Source: Blastococcus sp. TBT05-19 (GTDB taxonomy: Bacteria; Actinomycetota; Actinomycetes; Mycobacteriales; Geodermatophilaceae). Taken from it: DNA of 64,000 bases. Made by a program: the position numbers and the translations under genes. A model generated the notes under the pieces. It was not told the origin of the DNA and searched no databases. It was given only the letters and a program-made list of their open reading frames with translations. The stretch lies in contig NZ_QOHI01000005.1 of assembly GCF_003319095.1 (NCBI RefSeq), positions 124,001-188,000 of the forward strand, given 5' to 3'. Positions 53,461-63,670 of this stretch are shown in pieces (the stretch's first letter is position 1; each line of letters opens with the position of its first letter).

Positions 53461-56400
53461 GTGACCGACCTTCCCGCCCCCACCACCGACGGCGCCCAGC
53501 GCCGCAGCGGTTCGGCTGTCCCGTTCTCCGCCGTGCCCGCCGCGCACGGCCTCTACGACCCGGCCAACGACAAGGACGCCTGCGGCGTGGCCTTCGTGGC
53601 CGACGCCCGCGGCCGCCGCAGCCGCCGCATCGTGCAGGCCGGTCTGACGGCGCTGCACAACCTCGACCACCGCGGTGCCGCCGGTGCCGAGCCCAACTCC
53701 GGCGACGGCGCCGGCATCCTCACCCAGGTCCCCGACGCGCTGCTGCGGGCGAGCGTCGACTTCGACCTGCCGCCGCTGGGCGAGTACGCCGTCGGCATCG
53801 CCTTCATGCCGGTCGACGCCGACGAGCGCGCCGGCCGGATCGCCGACGTCGCCCGGCTCGCCGAGGAGGAGGGGCTGGCCGTCCTCGGCTGGCGCGACGT
53901 GCCGGTCGACCCCGACGGCGCCGACCTCGGCCCGACCGCGCGCGCGGTCATGCCGCACTTCGCCCAGCTGTTCGTCGCCGAGACGATGGGCGGCCGGGCC
54001 GACGCGAGCGCCTTCGGCGGCAACGTCGAGTGCCACGGCGTCACCCGGCTGGAGCGGCGCTCCTTCGTCCTGCGCAAGCGGGCCGAGCGGGCCGCGGTCG
54101 ACGCGGGCAGCTCGCTGTACATCGCCTCGCTGTCGTCCCGCACCATCACCTACAAGGGCATGCTGACCACCGACCAGCTGCCGCTGTTCTTCCCCGACCT
54201 GCGCGACGAGCGCTACGAGTCGGCGATCGCGCTGGTGCACAGCCGCTTCTCGACCAACACCTTCCCGAGCTGGCCGCTGGCGCACCCCTTCCGCTTCATC
54301 GCGCACAACGGCGAGATCAACACGATCAAGGGCAACCGCAACCGCATGCGGGCCCGCGAGGCCAAGCTCTCCACGGAGCTGTTCGACGGCCCCGCCGGCC
54401 CGGCGAGCGAGCTGGGCCTGGACCGGATCTTCCCGGTCACCGCCAGCGACTTCAGCGACTCGGCGACCTTCGACGAGGTGCTCGAGCTGCTGCACCTGTC
54501 GGGCCGCTCGCTGCCGCACGCGGTGCTGATGATGATCCCGGAGGCGTGGGAGAACCACGACGAGATGGACCCGGCCCGCCGGGCCTTCTACCGGTTCCAC
54601 TCCTCGATCATGGAGCCGTGGGACGGGCCGGCCGCGGTCTGCTTCACCGACGGCACGCTGATCGGCGCGGTCCTGGACCGCAACGGTCTGCGCCCGGGCC
54701 GCTGGTGGCACACGAAGGACGACCTGGTCGTCATGGCCAGCGAGGTCGGCGTCCTGGACATCCCGGCCGCCGACATCGTCGCCAAGGGCCGGCTGCAGCC
54801 GGGCCGCATGTTCCTCGTCGACACCGCCTCCGGCCGGATCGTCTCCGACGAGGACGTCAAGGGCGCCCTGGCCGCCGAGAACCCCTACGAGGACTGGCTG
54901 CACGCGGGCCTGGTGCACCTGCCCTCGCTGCCCGAGCGCCGTCGCTCGCGGCCCAGCCACGAGTCCGTCGTCCGCCGGCAGCTGCTCTTCGGCTACACCG
55001 AGGAGGACCTGCGCCTGCTCATCACGCCGATGGCGGCCAGCGCCGCCGAGCCGATCGGCTCCATGGGCACCGACACCCCGATCGCGGCGCTGTCGGACCG
55101 GTCGCGGCTGCTCTACGACTACTTCGGGCAGCTGTTCGCCCAGGTCACCAACCCCCCGCTGGACGCCATCCGCGAGGAGCTGGTCACCAGCCTCGGCCGC
55201 ACCTTCGGGCCCGAGCAGAACCTGCTGACGGCGTCCCCGGCGTCCTGCCGGCAGGTCCACCTGCCGTTCCCGGTCATCGACAACGACGAGCTGGCCAAGA
55301 TCCTGCACATGGACGACGACGGCGACCTGCCCGGCTTCGCCGCCGTCCGGATCACCGGCCACTTCGACGTCAACGGCGGCGGGACGGCGCTGGCGGAGGC
55401 GGTCGAGCAGCTGCGGACCAAGGTCTCCAAGGCCATCGCCGCCGGCGCGCGGATCATCGTGCTGTCCGACCGCGACTGCGACGAGCAGCGCGCCCCGATC
55501 CCCTCGCTGCTGATGACCGCCGCGGTGCACCACCACCTGGTGCGCGAGAAGACCCGCATGGAGGTCGGTCTCGTCGTCGAGTCCGGCGACTGCCGCGAGG
55601 TGCACCACGTCGCGCTGCTGCTGGGCTACGGCGCGGCCGCGGTCAACCCGTACCTGGCCTTCGAGTCGATCGAGGACCTCATCCGCGACGGCGAGCTGAC
55701 CGGCATCGAGCCGGCGCAGGCGGTGCGCAACGTGGTCAAGGCGCTCGGCAAGGGCGTCCTCAAGGTCATGAGCAAGATGGGCATCAGCACCGTCGGCTCG
55801 TACACGATGGCCCAGATCTTCGAGGCCGTCGGCCTGTCCAAGGAGCTCGTCGACGAGTACTTCACCGGCACCTCGGCCCCGCTGGGCGGCGTCGGCATCG
55901 ACGTGCTCGCCGAGGAGGTGGCGCTGCGCCACCGCCGCGCCTACCCGGAGAACCCCACCGAGCGTGCGCACCGGCGGCTGGAGACCGGCGGCGAGTACCA
56001 GTGGCGCCGCGAGGGCGAGGTGCACCTGTTCAACCCCGAGACGGTGTTCCTGCTCCAGCACGCCACCCGCTCGCGGCAGTACGACGTCTTCGAGAAGTAC
56101 ACGCAGACGGTCGACCAGCTGTCCGAGGACGCCGCCACGCTGCGCGGCCTCTTCGCGCTGCGGACCGGCGTGCGCCCGCCGGTGCCGATCGACGAGGTCG
56201 AGCCGGCCAGCGAGATCGTCAAGCGGTTCAACACCGGCGCGATGAGCTACGGCTCGATCTCGCAGGAGGCCCACGAGACGCTCGCCATCGCCATGAACCG
56301 GCTCGGCGGCCGGTCCAACACCGGCGAGGGCGGTGAGGACCCCGACCGCTTCACGCCCGACCCCAACGGCGACCTGCGCCGCTCGGCGATCAAGCAGGTG

Positions 56401-58134
56401 GCCTCGGGCCGGTTCGGCGTCACCAGCGAGTACCTGGTCAACGCCGACGACATCCAGATCAAGATGGCGCAGGGCGCGAAGCCCGGCGAGGGCGGGCAGC
56501 TGCCCGGCGGCAAGGTCTACCCGTGGGTGGCCCGCACCCGGCACTCCACGCCGGGCGTCGGCCTGATCAGCCCGCCGCCGCACCACGACATCTACTCGAT
56601 CGAGGACCTCAAGCAGCTCATCCACGACCTCAAGAACGCGAACGACGCGGCGCGGGTGCACGTGAAGCTGGTGGCCGAGGTCGGTGTCGGCACGGTCGCG
56701 GCCGGGGTGAGCAAGGCGCACGCCGACGTCGTCCTGATCTCCGGGTTCGACGGCGGCACCGGTGCCGCTCCGCTGACCTCGCTCAAGCACGCCGGCTCCC
56801 CGTGGGAGCTGGGGCTGGCCGAGACCCAGCAGACGCTGCTCGCCAACGGGCTGCGCGACCGGATCACCGTGCAGGTCGACGGGCAGATGAAGACCGGCCG
56901 CGACGTCATCGTGGCCGCGCTGCTGGGCGCCGAGGAGTTCGGCTTCGCGACCGCGCCGCTGGTGGTGTCGGGCTGCGTGATGATGCGCGTCTGCCACCTG
57001 GACACCTGCCCGGTTGGCGTCGCCACGCAGAACCCGGAGCTGCGCAAGCGGTTCACCGGGCAGCCGGAGTTCGTCGTCACGTTCTTCGAGTTCCTGGCCG
57101 AGCAGGTGCGCGGCTACCTCGCCGAGCTGGGCTTCCGGTCGATCGACGAGGCCGTGGGCCACGCCGAGCTGCTGGACACCCGCAAGGCGGTCGGCCACTG
57201 GAAGGCGCAGGGGCTGGACCTCTCGCCGGTGCTCGTCGTCCCGGAGCTGCCCGAGGGTGCCCCGCTGCGCCGGGTGCGCGGCCAGGACCACGGTCTCGAC
57301 GTCGCCCTGGACCAGACCCTGATCCAGCTGTGCGAAGGCGCGCTGCTCGACGCGCGGCCGGTGAGCCTCGAGCTGCCGGTGCGCAACGTCAACCGCACCG
57401 TCGGCACGATGCTGGGCTCGATGGTCACCCGCCGCTTCGGTGGCGAGGGCCTGCCCGACGGCACGATCGACCTCACCTTCGGCGGGTCGGCCGGGCAGTC
57501 GTTCGGCGCCTTCGTGCCGCGCGGCATCACCATGCGGCTGTTCGGCGACGCCAACGACTACGTCGGCAAGGGCCTGTCGGGCGGGCGGATCATCGTCCGG
57601 CCGGCGCGCGAGGCGTCGTTCCTGGCGGAGGACAACGTCATCGCCGGCAACGTCATCGGCTACGGCGCCACGCGCGGGGAGATCTTCCTGCGCGGCCGCG
57701 TGGGGGAGCGGTTCTGCGTCCGCAACTCCGGGGCGCTGGCCGTCGTCGAGGGCGTGGGCGACCACGCGCTGGAGTACATGACCGGCGGCAGCGCGGTGAT
57801 CCTCGGCCCGACCGGCCGCAACATCGCCGCCGGCATGTCCGGCGGGATCGGCTACGTGCTCGACCTGGCCAAGCACCGGGTCAACACCGAGATGGTCGAC
57901 GTCGAGCCGCTGGACGGGGAGTCCTCGCAGTGGCTGCGCGACGTGCTGGTGCGCTACGCCGCCGACACCGAGTCGACGGTGGCCCACGCGCTGCTCGCCG
58001 ACTGGGGCCGCTGGTCGGAGCAGTTCAGCGTGATCATGCCCCGGGACTACCGGCGGGCGATGGAGGCCCGGCGCGCCGCCGAGGCCGCGGGGATCGATGT
58101 GGACCGAGCAGTGATGGAGGCGGCACGTGGCTGA
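53461..58134 (+). CDS. gltB: Glutamate synthase (NADPH) large subunit
   Basis: 1557 aa. After a 40-residue propeptide, Cys41 ([11 protein letters not shown]) is the Ntn amidotransferase nucleophile, exposed on maturation. A central domain, the FMN-binding synthase barrel ([20 protein letters not shown] region) and the C-terminal beta-helix follow. The 3Fe-4S cysteines are in [16 protein letters not shown] (C-x5-C-x4-C). It makes two glutamates from glutamine and 2-oxoglutarate. GTG 53461 is preferred over GTG 53455, which overlaps the GGGAG ribosome site. It overlaps gltD by 8 bp. Confidence 0.97.
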   Translation: MTDLPAPTTDGAQRRSGSAVPFSAVPAAHGLYDPANDKDACGVAFVADARGRRSRRIVQAGLTALHNLDHRGAAGAEPNSGDGAGILTQVPDALLRASVDFDLPPLGEYAVGIAFMPVDADERAGRIADVARLAEEEGLAVLGWRDVPVDPDGADLGPTARAVMPHFAQLFVAETMGGRADASAFGGNVECHGVTRLERRSFVLRKRAERAAVDAGSSLYIASLSSRTITYKGMLTTDQLPLFFPDLRDERYESAIALVHSRFSTNTFPSWPLAHPFRFIAHNGEINTIKGNRNRMRAREAKLSTELFDGPAGPASELGLDRIFPVTASDFSDSATFDEVLELLHLSGRSLPHAVLMMIPEAWENHDEMDPARRAFYRFHSSIMEPWDGPAAVCFTDGTLIGAVLDRNGLRPGRWWHTKDDLVVMASEVGVLDIPAADIVAKGRLQPGRMFLVDTASGRIVSDEDVKGALAAENPYEDWLHAGLVHLPSLPERRRSRPSHESVVRRQLLFGYTEEDLRLLITPMAASAAEPIGSMGTDTPIAALSDRSRLLYDYFGQLFAQVTNPPLDAIREELVTSLGRTFGPEQNLLTASPASCRQVHLPFPVIDNDELAKILHMDDDGDLPGFAAVRITGHFDVNGGGTALAEAVEQLRTKVSKAIAAGARIIVLSDRDCDEQRAPIPSLLMTAAVHHHLVREKTRMEVGLVVESGDCREVHHVALLLGYGAAAVNPYLAFESIEDLIRDGELTGIEPAQAVRNVVKALGKGVLKVMSKMGISTVGSYTMAQIFEAVGLSKELVDEYFTGTSAPLGGVGIDVLAEEVALRHRRAYPENPTERAHRRLETGGEYQWRREGEVHLFNPETVFLLQHATRSRQYDVFEKYTQTVDQLSEDAATLRGLFALRTGVRPPVPIDEVEPASEIVKRFNTGAMSYGSISQEAHETLAIAMNRLGGRSNTGEGGEDPDRFTPDPNGDLRRSAIKQVASGRFGVTSEYLVNADDIQIKMAQGAKPGEGGQLPGGKVYPWVARTRHSTPGVGLISPPPHHDIYSIEDLKQLIHDLKNANDAARVHVKLVAEVGVGTVAAGVSKAHADVVLISGFDGGTGAAPLTSLKHAGSPWELGLAETQQTLLANGLRDRITVQVDGQMKTGRDVIVAALLGAEEFGFATAPLVVSGCVMMRVCHLDTCPVGVATQNPELRKRFTGQPEFVVTFFEFLAEQVRGYLAELGFRSIDEAVGHAELLDTRKAVGHWKAQGLDLSPVLVVPELPEGAPLRRVRGQDHGLDVALDQTLIQLCEGALLDARPVSLELPVRNVNRTVGTMLGSMVTRRFGGEGLPDGTIDLTFGGSAGQSFGAFVPRGITMRLFGDANDYVGKGLSGGRIIVRPAREASFLAEDNVIAGNVIGYGATRGEIFLRGRVGERFCVRNSGALAVVEGVGDHALEYMTGGSAVILGPTGRNIAAGMSGGIGYVLDLAKHRVNTEMVDVEPLDGESSQWLRDVLVRYAADTESTVAHALLADWGRWSEQFSVIMPRDYRRAMEARRAAEAAGIDVDRAVMEAARG

Positions 58135-59617
58135 CCAGACCGGTTTCCTGAAGTACGACCGCGCGCTGCCGCCGCGCCGTCCGGTCGAGCTCCGGCTCAT
58201 GGACTGGAAGGACGTCTACTCCCGGCGGGAGAACGGCGAGGACCCGTTGTTCCCGACGGCGGAGGTGCGCACCCAGGCCGCCCGCTGCATGGACTGCGGC
58301 ATCCCGTTCTGCCACCACGCCTGCCCGGTGGCGAACCTGATCCCGGAGTGGAACGACCTCGCCCGCCGCGACGACTGGCAGGACGCCATCGAGCGGCTGC
58401 ACGCGACGAACAACTTCCCGGAGTTCACCGGGAAGCTCTGCCCCGCCCCGTGCGAGGGCTCCTGCGTGCTGAACCTGCAGGAGTCGCCGGTCACGATCAA
58501 GCAGATCGAGTGGGAGATCATCGACCGCGCCTGGGACGAGGGCTGGGTGACCCCCCAGACCCCCGCCGAGCGCACCGGCAAGAAGATCGCCGTCGTCGGC
58601 TCGGGGCCGGCCGGGCTGGCCGCCGCCCAGCAGCTCACCCGCGCCGGGCACGACGTGACGGTGTTCGAGCGGGCGGACAGGATCGGCGGCCTCCTCCGCT
58701 ACGGCATCCCCGAGTTCAAGATGGAGAAGTCCGTCCTGGATCGGCGGCTGGACCAGATGCGCGCCGAGGGCACCCGGTTCGTCACCGGCGTCGAGGTCGG
58801 TGGCGGTGCCGAGGCCGACCTGTCGGTCGAGCAGCTGCGCGGCGACTTCGACGCCGTGGTGCTCGCCGGTGGCGCGACGATCGGCCGCGACCTCCCGGCC
58901 CCCGGGCGGGAGCTGGCCGGAATCCACCTGGCCATGGAGTACCTGCCCTACGGCAACCGGCAGGCGCTGGGCGAGCTCGACGAGCCGCCGATCGACGCCA
59001 AGGGCAAGCACGTGGTGATCATCGGTGGCGGTGACACCGGCGCGGACTGCCTCGGCACCTCCCACCGCCAGGGTGCGGCCTCGGTCACGCAGCTGGAGAT
59101 CATGCCCTCGCCGCCGGACCGCCGGGACCAGGGCAGCAACCCGTGGCCCACCTACCCGATGATCATGCGCGTCTCCAGCGCGCACGAGGAGGGTGGCGAG
59201 CGCCTGTACTCGGTCAACACCGAGCGCTTCCTGGGCGATGGGGACGGCAACGTGCGGGCGCTGCTGCTGCACGACGTGGAGCGGGTCGACGGCCGGTTCC
59301 AGAAGATCGAGGGCAGCGAGCGCGAGCTGCCCGCGGACCTGGTCTTCCTGGCCATGGGCTTCACCGGTGCGCAGACCGAGGGGCTGGTCGACACCCTCGG
59401 GGCCGAGGTCGACGGCCGCGGCAACGTCACCCGCGACGGGGAGTTCATGTCCTCCGTGCCCGGGGTGTTCGTGGCCGGGGACATGGGCCGCGGTCAGTCG
59501 CTCATCGTGTGGGCCATCGCCGAGGGCCGCGCCGCCGCGGCCTCGGTCGACACCTGGCTCACGGGCACCTCCATGCTGCCCCGCCCGGTCACGCCGACGG
59601 CGGTCGCGCTCCGCTGA
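58127..59617 (+). CDS. gltD: Glutamate synthase (NADPH) small subunit
   Basis: 496 aa. The N-terminal 4Fe-4S domain has cysteines in [18 protein letters not shown] and [12 protein letters not shown]-binding ([19 protein letters not shown]) and NADPH-binding ([20 protein letters not shown]) folds follow. It passes electrons from NADPH to GltB. GTG 58127 lies 8 bp inside gltB. A strong hairpin follows its stop. Confidence 0.97.
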   Translation: MADQTGFLKYDRALPPRRPVELRLMDWKDVYSRRENGEDPLFPTAEVRTQAARCMDCGIPFCHHACPVANLIPEWNDLARRDDWQDAIERLHATNNFPEFTGKLCPAPCEGSCVLNLQESPVTIKQIEWEIIDRAWDEGWVTPQTPAERTGKKIAVVGSGPAGLAAAQQLTRAGHDVTVFERADRIGGLLRYGIPEFKMEKSVLDRRLDQMRAEGTRFVTGVEVGGGAEADLSVEQLRGDFDAVVLAGGATIGRDLPAPGRELAGIHLAMEYLPYGNRQALGELDEPPIDAKGKHVVIIGGGDTGADCLGTSHRQGAASVTQLEIMPSPPDRRDQGSNPWPTYPMIMRVSSAHEEGGERLYSVNTERFLGDGDGNVRALLLHDVERVDGRFQKIEGSERELPADLVFLAMGFTGAQTEGLVDTLGAEVDGRGNVTRDGEFMSSVPGVFVAGDMGRGQSLIVWAIAEGRAAAASVDTWLTGTSMLPRPVTPTAVALR

Positions 59618-59619
59618 GC

Positions 59620-59676
59620 ACCCGGGGCCGGGCCTACTGATCGGTAACCCCGATCGGGAGGGTCCCGGCCCCGGGT
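59620..59676 (+). terminator. Nested hairpin terminator after gltD
   Basis: A perfect 13-bp outer stem (59620-59632 with 59664-59676) encloses an inner 6-bp hairpin GATCGG/CCGATC (59639-59644 with 59650-59655). It begins 2 bp after the gltD stop and ends before the pyk promoter. No U-tract. Confidence 0.6.
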
Positions 59677-59704
59677 CGCTCCGCCGTGCGGTTCGTCGTG
59701 GCAC

Positions 59705-59710
59705 TAGCTT
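59705..59710 (+). promoter_or_regulatory. Leaderless-type -10 element for pyk
   Basis: TAGCTT ends 7 nt before ATG 59718. An alternative ATG at 59712 would lie only 1 nt downstream of the hexamer, so 59718 is favoured. Confidence 0.5.
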
Positions 59711-59717
59711 TATGGCC

Positions 59718-61133
59718 ATGTCCCGCCGCGCCAAGATCGTCTGCACCCTCGGACCCGCCACCAGCTCCCCGGAGCAGGTCATGGCCCTCGTCGAGTCCGG
59801 GATGGACGTCGCCCGGCTGAACTTCAGCCACGGGGCCCACGAGCACCACGCCAACGCCTACCGGCTGGTCCGGGCGGCGTCGGACGCCACGGGCCACGCG
59901 GTCGCCGTGCTGGCCGACCTCCAGGGCCCGAAGATCCGCCTCGGCACCTTCGCCGACGGACCGGTCACCTGGGTCACCGGCAGCCAGGTCTGCATCACCG
60001 TCGAGGACGTCGCCGGCACCGCCGAGCGCGTCTCCACGACCTACAAGAACCTCGCCAACGACGTGAAGGTCGGCGACCGGCTGCTCGTCGACGACGGCAA
60101 CCTCTCGCTGAGCGTCGTGCGGGTCGACGGCCCCGACGTCTTCTGCCTCGTCGTCGAGGGCGGGAAGGTCTCGAACAACAAGGGCCTGTCGTTGCCCGGG
60201 GTCGCGGTCAGCGTGCCGGCTCTGTCGGACAAGGACGAGGAGGATCTCCGCTTCGCGCTGAACCTCGGCGTGGACTTCATCGCGCTGTCCTTCGTGCGCT
60301 CGCCCACCGACGTCGCGCTGGTCCGCGACATCATGCGGCAGGAGGACATCTACGTCCCCGTGATCGCCAAGCTGGAGAAGCCCGAGGCGGTCCGCAACCT
60401 GGACGCCATCGTCGAGGCCTTCGACGGGATCATGGTCGCCCGCGGCGATCTGGGCGTGGAGCTCCCGCTCGAGCAGGTGCCGCTGGTGCAGAAGCGCGCC
60501 ATCCAGGCCGCCCGCGAGCGCAACAAGCCGGTCATCGTCGCCACCCAGATGCTCGAGTCGATGATCACCAACTCGCGGCCCACCCGCGCCGAGGCCTCCG
60601 ACGTCGCCAACGCCGTCCTCGACGGTGCCGACGCGGTCATGCTCTCCGGCGAGACCTCGGTCGGCGCGTACCCGATCGGCGCGGTGCGCACGATGGAGCG
60701 GATCATCGACGCCGTCGAGAGCGACCACCTGCGGGTGCCCGAGGTGGCTCGGATGTCCCGCTCCCGTTCCGGTGCCATCGTCCGGGCCGCGCGCGACATC
60801 GGCGAGTCCCTCGACGTCAAGGCGCTGGCCACCTTCACCCAGACCGGCGAGACCGCCCGCCGGCTCGCCGCGCTGCACCCCCGGCAGCCGCTGCTGGCCT
60901 TCACCGTCGACGCCCGGGTGCGCAGCCAGCTGGCGCTCTCCTGGGGCGTGGAGACCTTCCTGGTGCCCGCCGTCGAGCACACCGACGACATGGTGGAGCA
61001 GGTGGACTTCTCGCTGCTGTCCATCGGCCGGCTCAAGGTCGGCGACCGCGTCGTCGTCGTGGCCGGCAGCCCGCCGAACACCGTCGGGTCGACCAACCTG
61101 ATCCGCGTGCACGAGGTGGGGACCGACTCGTGA
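59718..61133 (+). CDS. pyk: Pyruvate kinase
   Basis: 471 aa. The active-site region is complete: NFSHG near the N-terminus, VIAKLEKPEAVRNLDAIVEA with catalytic Lys, and MVARGDLGVELP for Mg2+ binding. A PK C-terminal domain (TQTGETARRLAALHP) follows. It converts PEP and ADP to pyruvate and ATP at the end of glycolysis. The start ATG 59718 is set by the TAGCTT element. It overlaps the thioesterase gene by 4 bp (GTGA), the same pykA-tesB pairing known in Mycobacterium. Confidence 0.97.
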   Translation: MSRRAKIVCTLGPATSSPEQVMALVESGMDVARLNFSHGAHEHHANAYRLVRAASDATGHAVAVLADLQGPKIRLGTFADGPVTWVTGSQVCITVEDVAGTAERVSTTYKNLANDVKVGDRLLVDDGNLSLSVVRVDGPDVFCLVVEGGKVSNNKGLSLPGVAVSVPALSDKDEEDLRFALNLGVDFIALSFVRSPTDVALVRDIMRQEDIYVPVIAKLEKPEAVRNLDAIVEAFDGIMVARGDLGVELPLEQVPLVQKRAIQAARERNKPVIVATQMLESMITNSRPTRAEASDVANAVLDGADAVMLSGETSVGAYPIGAVRTMERIIDAVESDHLRVPEVARMSRSRSGAIVRAARDIGESLDVKALATFTQTGETARRLAALHPRQPLLAFTVDARVRSQLALSWGVETFLVPAVEHTDDMVEQVDFSLLSIGRLKVGDRVVVVAGSPPNTVGSTNLIRVHEVGTDS

Positions 61134-62008
61134 GCGGCGGACGGGGCGACAGCCAGGCGGCCGCGCTGATGGCCGTCCTCGATCTCGAGGAGCGCGACAC
61201 CGACGTCTTCGTCGGCAAGACCCCGAGCACCGAGCGGCAGCGGATCTTCGGCGGCCAGGTCGCCGGGCAGGCACTGGTCGCCGCCGGCCGCACCGTCCCG
61301 TCCGACCGGGGCGTGCACTCGCTGCACGCCTACTTCCTCCGTCCCGGCGACCCGTTCGCCGAGATCCGCTACGCCGTCGACCGGATCCGCGACGGGCGGT
61401 CCTTCACGACCCGCCGCGTGGTGGCCTGGCAGGAGCGCAAGGGCGAGGAGGTGGCGATCTTCGCCCTGACCGCCGACTTCCACGCCGGCGAGCAGCCGGT
61501 CGCCGAGCACAGCGCCCCGATGCCGGTGGTCCCCGCGCCCGAGGACGCGCTCGGCACGGCCGACGTCGTCGCCCGGCACGGGGACAAGGCCGCGTGGATG
61601 TCGGCGATGGGGAACGTGGTCGAGCAGCGCTTCCTGCAGGACCCGTTCTCGGCACCGCCGAAGTCGCCGCCGCACACCGAGACCCAGACCTGGTTCCGGG
61701 TGGCGGGCAACCTCGGCGACGACCCGGCGGTGCACGCGGCCGCCCTGACGTTCGTCAGCGACCTGACGTTGCTGTCGGCCGGCTTCGCCCGCCTCGGTGG
61801 CGGCTGGCCCGACTTCGCCGGGGCGAGCCTGGACCACGCCGTCTGGTTCCACCAGCCGGTGCGGGCCGACGACTGGCTCCTCTACGAGACCGACAGCCCG
61901 GCCGCCTCCGCCGGGCGGGCGCTGTGCCTCGGCAAGATCTGGTCCGCCGACGGGACGCACGTCGCGACGGTGGCCCAGGAGGGCCTCATCCGCTCCGCCG
62001 ACGACTGA
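61130..62008 (+). CDS. tesB: Acyl-CoA thioesterase II
   Basis: 292 aa double hot-dog protein. The N-terminal motif RIFGGQVAGQALVAAGRTV and the C-terminal active-site region SLDHAVWFHQPVRADDWLLY (with DLTLLSAGFA before it) match TesB, including the Asp-Thr/Ser-Gln type triad positions. It hydrolyses medium to long acyl-CoAs. It is cotranslated with pyk. It converges on the decarboxylase with 16 bp between the stop codons; only a weak, bulged hairpin lies there. Confidence 0.93.
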   Translation: MSGGRGDSQAAALMAVLDLEERDTDVFVGKTPSTERQRIFGGQVAGQALVAAGRTVPSDRGVHSLHAYFLRPGDPFAEIRYAVDRIRDGRSFTTRRVVAWQERKGEEVAIFALTADFHAGEQPVAEHSAPMPVVPAPEDALGTADVVARHGDKAAWMSAMGNVVEQRFLQDPFSAPPKSPPHTETQTWFRVAGNLGDDPAVHAAALTFVSDLTLLSAGFARLGGGWPDFAGASLDHAVWFHQPVRADDWLLYETDSPAASAGRALCLGKIWSADGTHVATVAQEGLIRSADD

Positions 62009-62024
62009 GGCGGCCGTCCCGCCG

Positions 62025-63605
62025 TCAGGCGGGGTCGCCGACCTCCTCGGGGGCCTGGCCCTGCGCGCGCTCCTGCTCGGCCCGCTCCTGCTCGGCCCGC
62101 TCGCGCTCGGCAGCGCGCGCCGCGGCCTGCTCGGCGGCCTGCGCGGCGAAGTCGGCGGCGAGCCAGTCGTGGCCCTCGACGAGCAGTGCCCAGACGCGCT
62201 CGACGTGGGCGCGGGTCGTGGCGGGGGAGCCCACCGCCACGCGGAGGACCGGCTGCCGCTCGACGGTGGTGTGGGTGAGGAACACCTCGCCGCCGTCGTT
62301 GAGCCGGTCCAGCAGCGTCATGGTGGCGACGTCGGCGTCCACGCCCTCGGGCCAGCGGGGCTTGAGGCAGACCAGCGACAGCGGGTGCGGCGCGACGACG
62401 TCGAAGCGCTCGTCGGCGGCGGCCCAGCCGGCGAGCTCCTGGGCGAGGGCCACGTGGCCCCGGATGTGCGCGCGCAGGCCCTCGGCGCCGTACCAGCGCA
62501 GCACGAACCACAGCTTGAGGGCGCGGAAGCGCCGGCCCAGCGGGATCTGCCAGTCGCGGAAGTCGACCACGGCACCGGCGTCGGTGGCGGCGTTGCGGAG
62601 GTACTCGGGGAGGATCGCCAGCGCCCCGGTGAGGGCGGCCCGGTCGGCGACCCAGAAGAGGGTGGCGTCGAAGCCGGTGAGCAACCACTTGTGCGCGTCG
62701 GTCGTGTAGCTGTCGGCCCACTCGACCCCGGCCTGCAGCTCGCGCAGCTCCGGGACGAGCGCGCTCACGCCGGCGTACGCGGCGTCGACGTGCAGCCAGA
62801 CGCCGAACTTCTGGCAGATCGGGCCGATCGCCGCGAGCGGGTCCACCGCGGTGGTGGACGTGGTGCCGACCGTCGCGCAGACCAGGACCGGGCGGTACCC
62901 CCGGGCGACGTCGCGCTCGATGCGGGCGGCCAGCGCGACCGGGTCCATGGCGAGGTCGCCGTCGACCTCGACGATGCGGACGGCGTCGGTGCCCAGCCCG
63001 GCGATCCGCACGGCCTTCTCCATGGAGGAGTGCGTCTCGCGCGACACGTAGACCGTGGCGCGCTCGGGCTCCACGCCGTGGCGGACGGTGGCGCCGCCGG
63101 AGGCCCGGTGCAGGGCCGCGAGCAGCGCGACGAGGTTGGCCCCGGAGCTGGAGTCCTGGACGACGCCGCCACCGGTGCCCGTGGAGCGGAAGGACTCCGG
63201 CAGCCCCATCAGATCGGCCAGCCAGTCCATGACGTGCTGCTCGAGCTCGGTCGCGGCGGGGCTGGTCACCCACGACATGCCCTGCACGCCGAGCCCCGCG
63301 GACACCAGGTCGCCGAGCACCGAGGGGCCGGAGGTGTTGGCCGGGAAGTAGCCGAAGAAGCCGGGGTGCTGCCAGTGCGTGACGCCGGGCAGCACGACGC
63401 GGTCGAGGTCGCCCAGGATCGCGTCGAAGGACTCGCCCTGCTCCGGGGCGGACGCCGGCAGCCCGGCGCGGACGTCGCCGGGGGAGACCTGGGAGCGCAC
63501 GGGGAACGAGCCGATCCGCGTCCAGTAGTCGGCGATCCAGTCGACCACCTCGTGGCCGTGGCGCCGGAACTGCTCGGGGGTCATGTGCGGAACGGGCTCG
63601 GTCAC
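62025..63605 (-). CDS. PLP-dependent group II decarboxylase (aromatic amino acid type)
   Basis: 526 aa. The N-terminal swap segment HWQHPGFFGYFPANTS and WVTSPAATELE are typical of the aromatic-L-amino-acid decarboxylase family. The PLP lysine is in TTDAHKWLLTGFD and the Asp that holds the pyridine ring in LHVDAAYAG. It would decarboxylate Tyr, Trp, Phe or DOPA-like amino acids. A charged Ala/Glu/Arg tail (RAAERERAEQERAEQERAQ) extends past the normal end and may form a coiled coil. GTG 63605 fits a TACGGT element better than GTG 63614. Confidence 0.9.
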   Translation of the reverse strand: MTEPVPHMTPEQFRRHGHEVVDWIADYWTRIGSFPVRSQVSPGDVRAGLPASAPEQGESFDAILGDLDRVVLPGVTHWQHPGFFGYFPANTSGPSVLGDLVSAGLGVQGMSWVTSPAATELEQHVMDWLADLMGLPESFRSTGTGGGVVQDSSSGANLVALLAALHRASGGATVRHGVEPERATVYVSRETHSSMEKAVRIAGLGTDAVRIVEVDGDLAMDPVALAARIERDVARGYRPVLVCATVGTTSTTAVDPLAAIGPICQKFGVWLHVDAAYAGVSALVPELRELQAGVEWADSYTTDAHKWLLTGFDATLFWVADRAALTGALAILPEYLRNAATDAGAVVDFRDWQIPLGRRFRALKLWFVLRWYGAEGLRAHIRGHVALAQELAGWAAADERFDVVAPHPLSLVCLKPRWPEGVDADVATMTLLDRLNDGGEVFLTHTTVERQPVLRVAVGSPATTRAHVERVWALLVEGHDWLAADFAAQAAEQAAARAAERERAEQERAEQERAQGQAPEEVGDPA

Positions 63606-63612
63606 GGGGTCC

Positions 63613-63618
63613 ACCGTA
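63613..63618 (-). promoter_or_regulatory. Leaderless-type -10 element for the decarboxylase
   Basis: TACGGT on the minus strand ends 7 nt before GTG 63605. Confidence 0.5.
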
Positions 63619-63670
63619 TTGGGTGGGTGCCGCCCCTTCCGGGCGGTCCCGTCCGCGCCGTCCTCCCGGA

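Noticed and set aside
53191-58200. Very long minus-strand open frame opposite gltB, and similar ones at 2344-4638 and 11514-14180
   Set aside because: They mirror the codon pattern of the real genes on the other strand, have low-complexity translations (His/Asp/Leu/Gly-rich) with no recognisable domain, and arise from high GC.
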